Positions 20,151 through 21,260 of a DNA stretch of 21,260 nucleotides are shown one piece after another; position 1 is the stretch's first letter, and the number at the start of each line of letters is the position of its first letter. Made by a program: the position numbers and the translations under genes. The stretch comes from a virus, in the IMG/VR virus record IMGVR_UViG_3300032093_000995, positions 1 through 21,260 of that record; one strand, written 5' to 3'. The notes under the pieces are model-generated. The model searched no databases, was not told where the DNA came from, and worked only from the letters and a program-made list of their open reading frames with translations.

Positions 20151-20351
20151 CTAGCAGTCGTAAGTCCAAGTAAATGGGCCTTGGGCGTCTACTGGAGAAC
20201 AAGTTGCTCCCAAACCAAAATCTGCAGCTGCGCAGATCCCAGTAGAAGTGCAACAAGCAAGAGACACTTGAGCACTTGTACAGTATTTACCGGAAGTCGG
20301 GGCACCAGCCGATTTATATGATCCTATAAGTCCTTGCACGCAACCAGCCAT
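20151..20351 (-). CDS. Cysteine-rich 66-residue protein
   Basis: Seven cysteines in 66 residues: C4, C24, C33, C34, C40, C51 and the C-terminal C66. There is no CxxC pair, so disulphides or a compact cystine fold are more likely than zinc. The rest is small residues ('GSYKSAGAPTSGKY', 'AAADFGLGATCSP') with aromatics at the end ('FTWTYDC'). No signal peptide is evident. The ATG shares one base with the stop of the fibre gene (TAATG), so it is translated directly after the fibre and may be a virion component. No family recognised. Confidence 0.65.
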   Translation of the reverse strand: MAGCVQGLIGSYKSAGAPTSGKYCTSAQVSLACCTSTGICAAADFGLGATCSPVDAQGPFTWTYDC

Positions 20352-21260
20352 TATGTTAATCCGTTTCCGCTAATAATCCATGAAGTGGATGTGATCTTTA
20401 CTGCAGTAGCCATACCAAATGGAGCAAGAGTACGAGATCCTGTAGTTCCAGTACCTGCTAAATACATGGTATCAGAAGTAATAGCAATAGTCATAGTTGC
20501 ACCCGAGCCAGCAATAAACGTAAGTGTTGTGCCGATAGGCAGTGCAAGGTTTGTGTTTGAGTTGATTGTCACTGTGCGAGTAGCAGAAGCGTAAATATGC
20601 TTACCTGCATCTGCGGCTACAATAGTGTAAGAGCCAGTTGTTGTTGAATTTTGTGGAAGACCCATAAAACCTGCACCAGCTGCGGCGGTTGAGGTTGTAC
20701 CATCTAGTGGGTTTGGGTCTGTTCCATCCGCATTTACGATGGTTCGTGCTGAACTAGAAGTTCCACGATATTTTAGAGCACCAGATTCAACAAATAGAAC
20801 ACCGCCACCGCTAGGGTTGGAAGACGGAACAGTTCCAGCATTAGCTATACCAATAACACCGGATCCTCCACCGGTTCCTGCAGTTCCAGCAACTCTAAGG
20901 TTTCCCATAGTAGTTAGAGTTGAAGATGTTAAGAAAGATCCGTCTGCAGTTATATAAGCTCTAACGGTACCATCTGATATTTGCCATTGTTGAATATCGG
21001 TAACCTGGCTTGCTGCAGCGCGAACAATTAAGCCTACCGTTGCGGCAGATCGAGAAACAGACGAGGCTTGGGCATAAACTCTAACTGTTCCAGCAACAGT
21101 TTGAGATCCAGTAGTGGTGTTTGCATAAGTAAAGCTTGTAGTTGTTGGGGTAGAAGCAACAGAAAAAGTACCGTTATATCCAGTTGGAGTAATTCCAGCA
21201 ACTGTTACAATGTCACCAACAGCCAAGTTGTGGTTGTTTGTGGTAGTTATGGTTGCTGTA
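20351..21260 (-). CDS. Tail or head fibre protein, partial
   Basis: About 303 codons of a leftward gene whose start is beyond the right edge; the frame stays open to the last base. The first visible part, 'LAVGDIVTVAGITPTGYNGT', is a beta-repeat common in phage fibres and adhesins. The middle is Gly/Ser/Thr-rich ('VAGTAGTGGGSGVIGIANAG', 'NPSGGGVLFVESGALKYRGT'). The C-terminal domain includes 'AADAGKHIYASATRTVTINS', 'FIAGSGATMTIAITSDT' and ends 'KITSTSWIISGNGLT', an ending I know from fibre proteins of many phages. It should help contact the host surface. A TTG at 21226 is in frame, but the sequence before it continues the repeat, so it is not the start. Confidence 0.82.
   Translation of the reverse strand, partial: TATITTTNNHNLAVGDIVTVAGITPTGYNGTFSVASTPTTTSFTYANTTTGSQTVAGTVRVYAQASSVSRSAATVGLIVRAAASQVTDIQQWQISDGTVRAYITADGSFLTSSTLTTMGNLRVAGTAGTGGGSGVIGIANAGTVPSSNPSGGGVLFVESGALKYRGTSSSARTIVNADGTDPNPLDGTTSTAAAGAGFMGLPQNSTTTGSYTIVAADAGKHIYASATRTVTINSNTNLALPIGTTLTFIAGSGATMTIAITSDTMYLAGTGTTGSRTLAPFGMATAVKITSTSWIISGNGLT

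Noticed and set aside
20334-20957. Plus-strand ORFs across the fibre gene
   Set aside because: They are antisense to Gly/Thr/Ser-rich fibre repeats, whose complement reads as Val/Pro/Ala-rich open frames.

Overview
The window looks like part of a tailed double-stranded DNA phage (or a prophage) of an actinobacterium. The host call rests on three sequence observations. There is a WhiB-type iron-sulphur regulator with all four cluster cysteines and the G-I-W-G-G turn (12726-13220). There is a DUF3039-like zinc protein of the actinobacterial kind (191-430). Leu CTA and Arg AGA codons are used heavily, and base composition is moderately A+T-rich by eye, which would suit a low-GC actinobacterium such as the freshwater lineages better than Streptomyces or Mycobacterium. 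No terminase, portal or capsid gene, tRNA or CRISPR array is visible, so this is only part of a genome.

Layout. (1) 1-1358, leftward: the 5' end of a probable B12-dependent ribonucleotide reductase, a DUF3039-like protein and a GH130-like beta-propeller protein. (2) 1438-2595, rightward: two virion-type proteins (an Ig-like/BppU-like protein and a short collagen-like fibre) and a 42-residue ORF. (3) 2671-12327, rightward and nearly gap-free: small accessory proteins, then the replication and recombination block. This holds family A DNA polymerase, RuvC-like resolvase, SNF2 helicase, Cas4/RecB-like Fe-S nuclease, Sak4-like RecA ATPase and a DUF669-like ssDNA-binding protein, followed by a hairpin at 10116-10141, unknown proteins and a pyrimidine-dimer-glycosylase-like protein. 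(4) 12391-13220, rightward: an unknown protein and the WhiB/zinc-ribbon protein. (5) 13210-15104, leftward: metallophosphoesterase, a small HTH-like protein and a one-helix membrane protein. (6) 15275-17884, rightward: an 869-residue primase-polymerase/D5-type helicase, ending at a bidirectional terminator. (7) 17960-18957, leftward: a small serine recombinase behind an HExxH protein. (8) 18958-19284: a regulatory region with strong dyads and a newly called 52-residue zinc-finger gene. (9) 19281-21260, leftward: five tightly packed genes, beginning with a fibre that runs off the right edge.

How it fits together. The reductase supplies dNTPs. The prim-pol/helicase opens and primes DNA and the Pol I-like enzyme extends it. 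Helicase, nuclease, Sak4 ATPase, ssDNA-binding protein and resolvase form a homologous-recombination set. Several likely promoters are extended -10 elements (TGn-TAnnnT) without a clear -35. Related ribosome-binding leaders recur in front of the replication genes. The serine recombinase, the HExxH protein and the dyads around 19000-19100 are the part most likely to hold an undescribed control circuit; this is inference.
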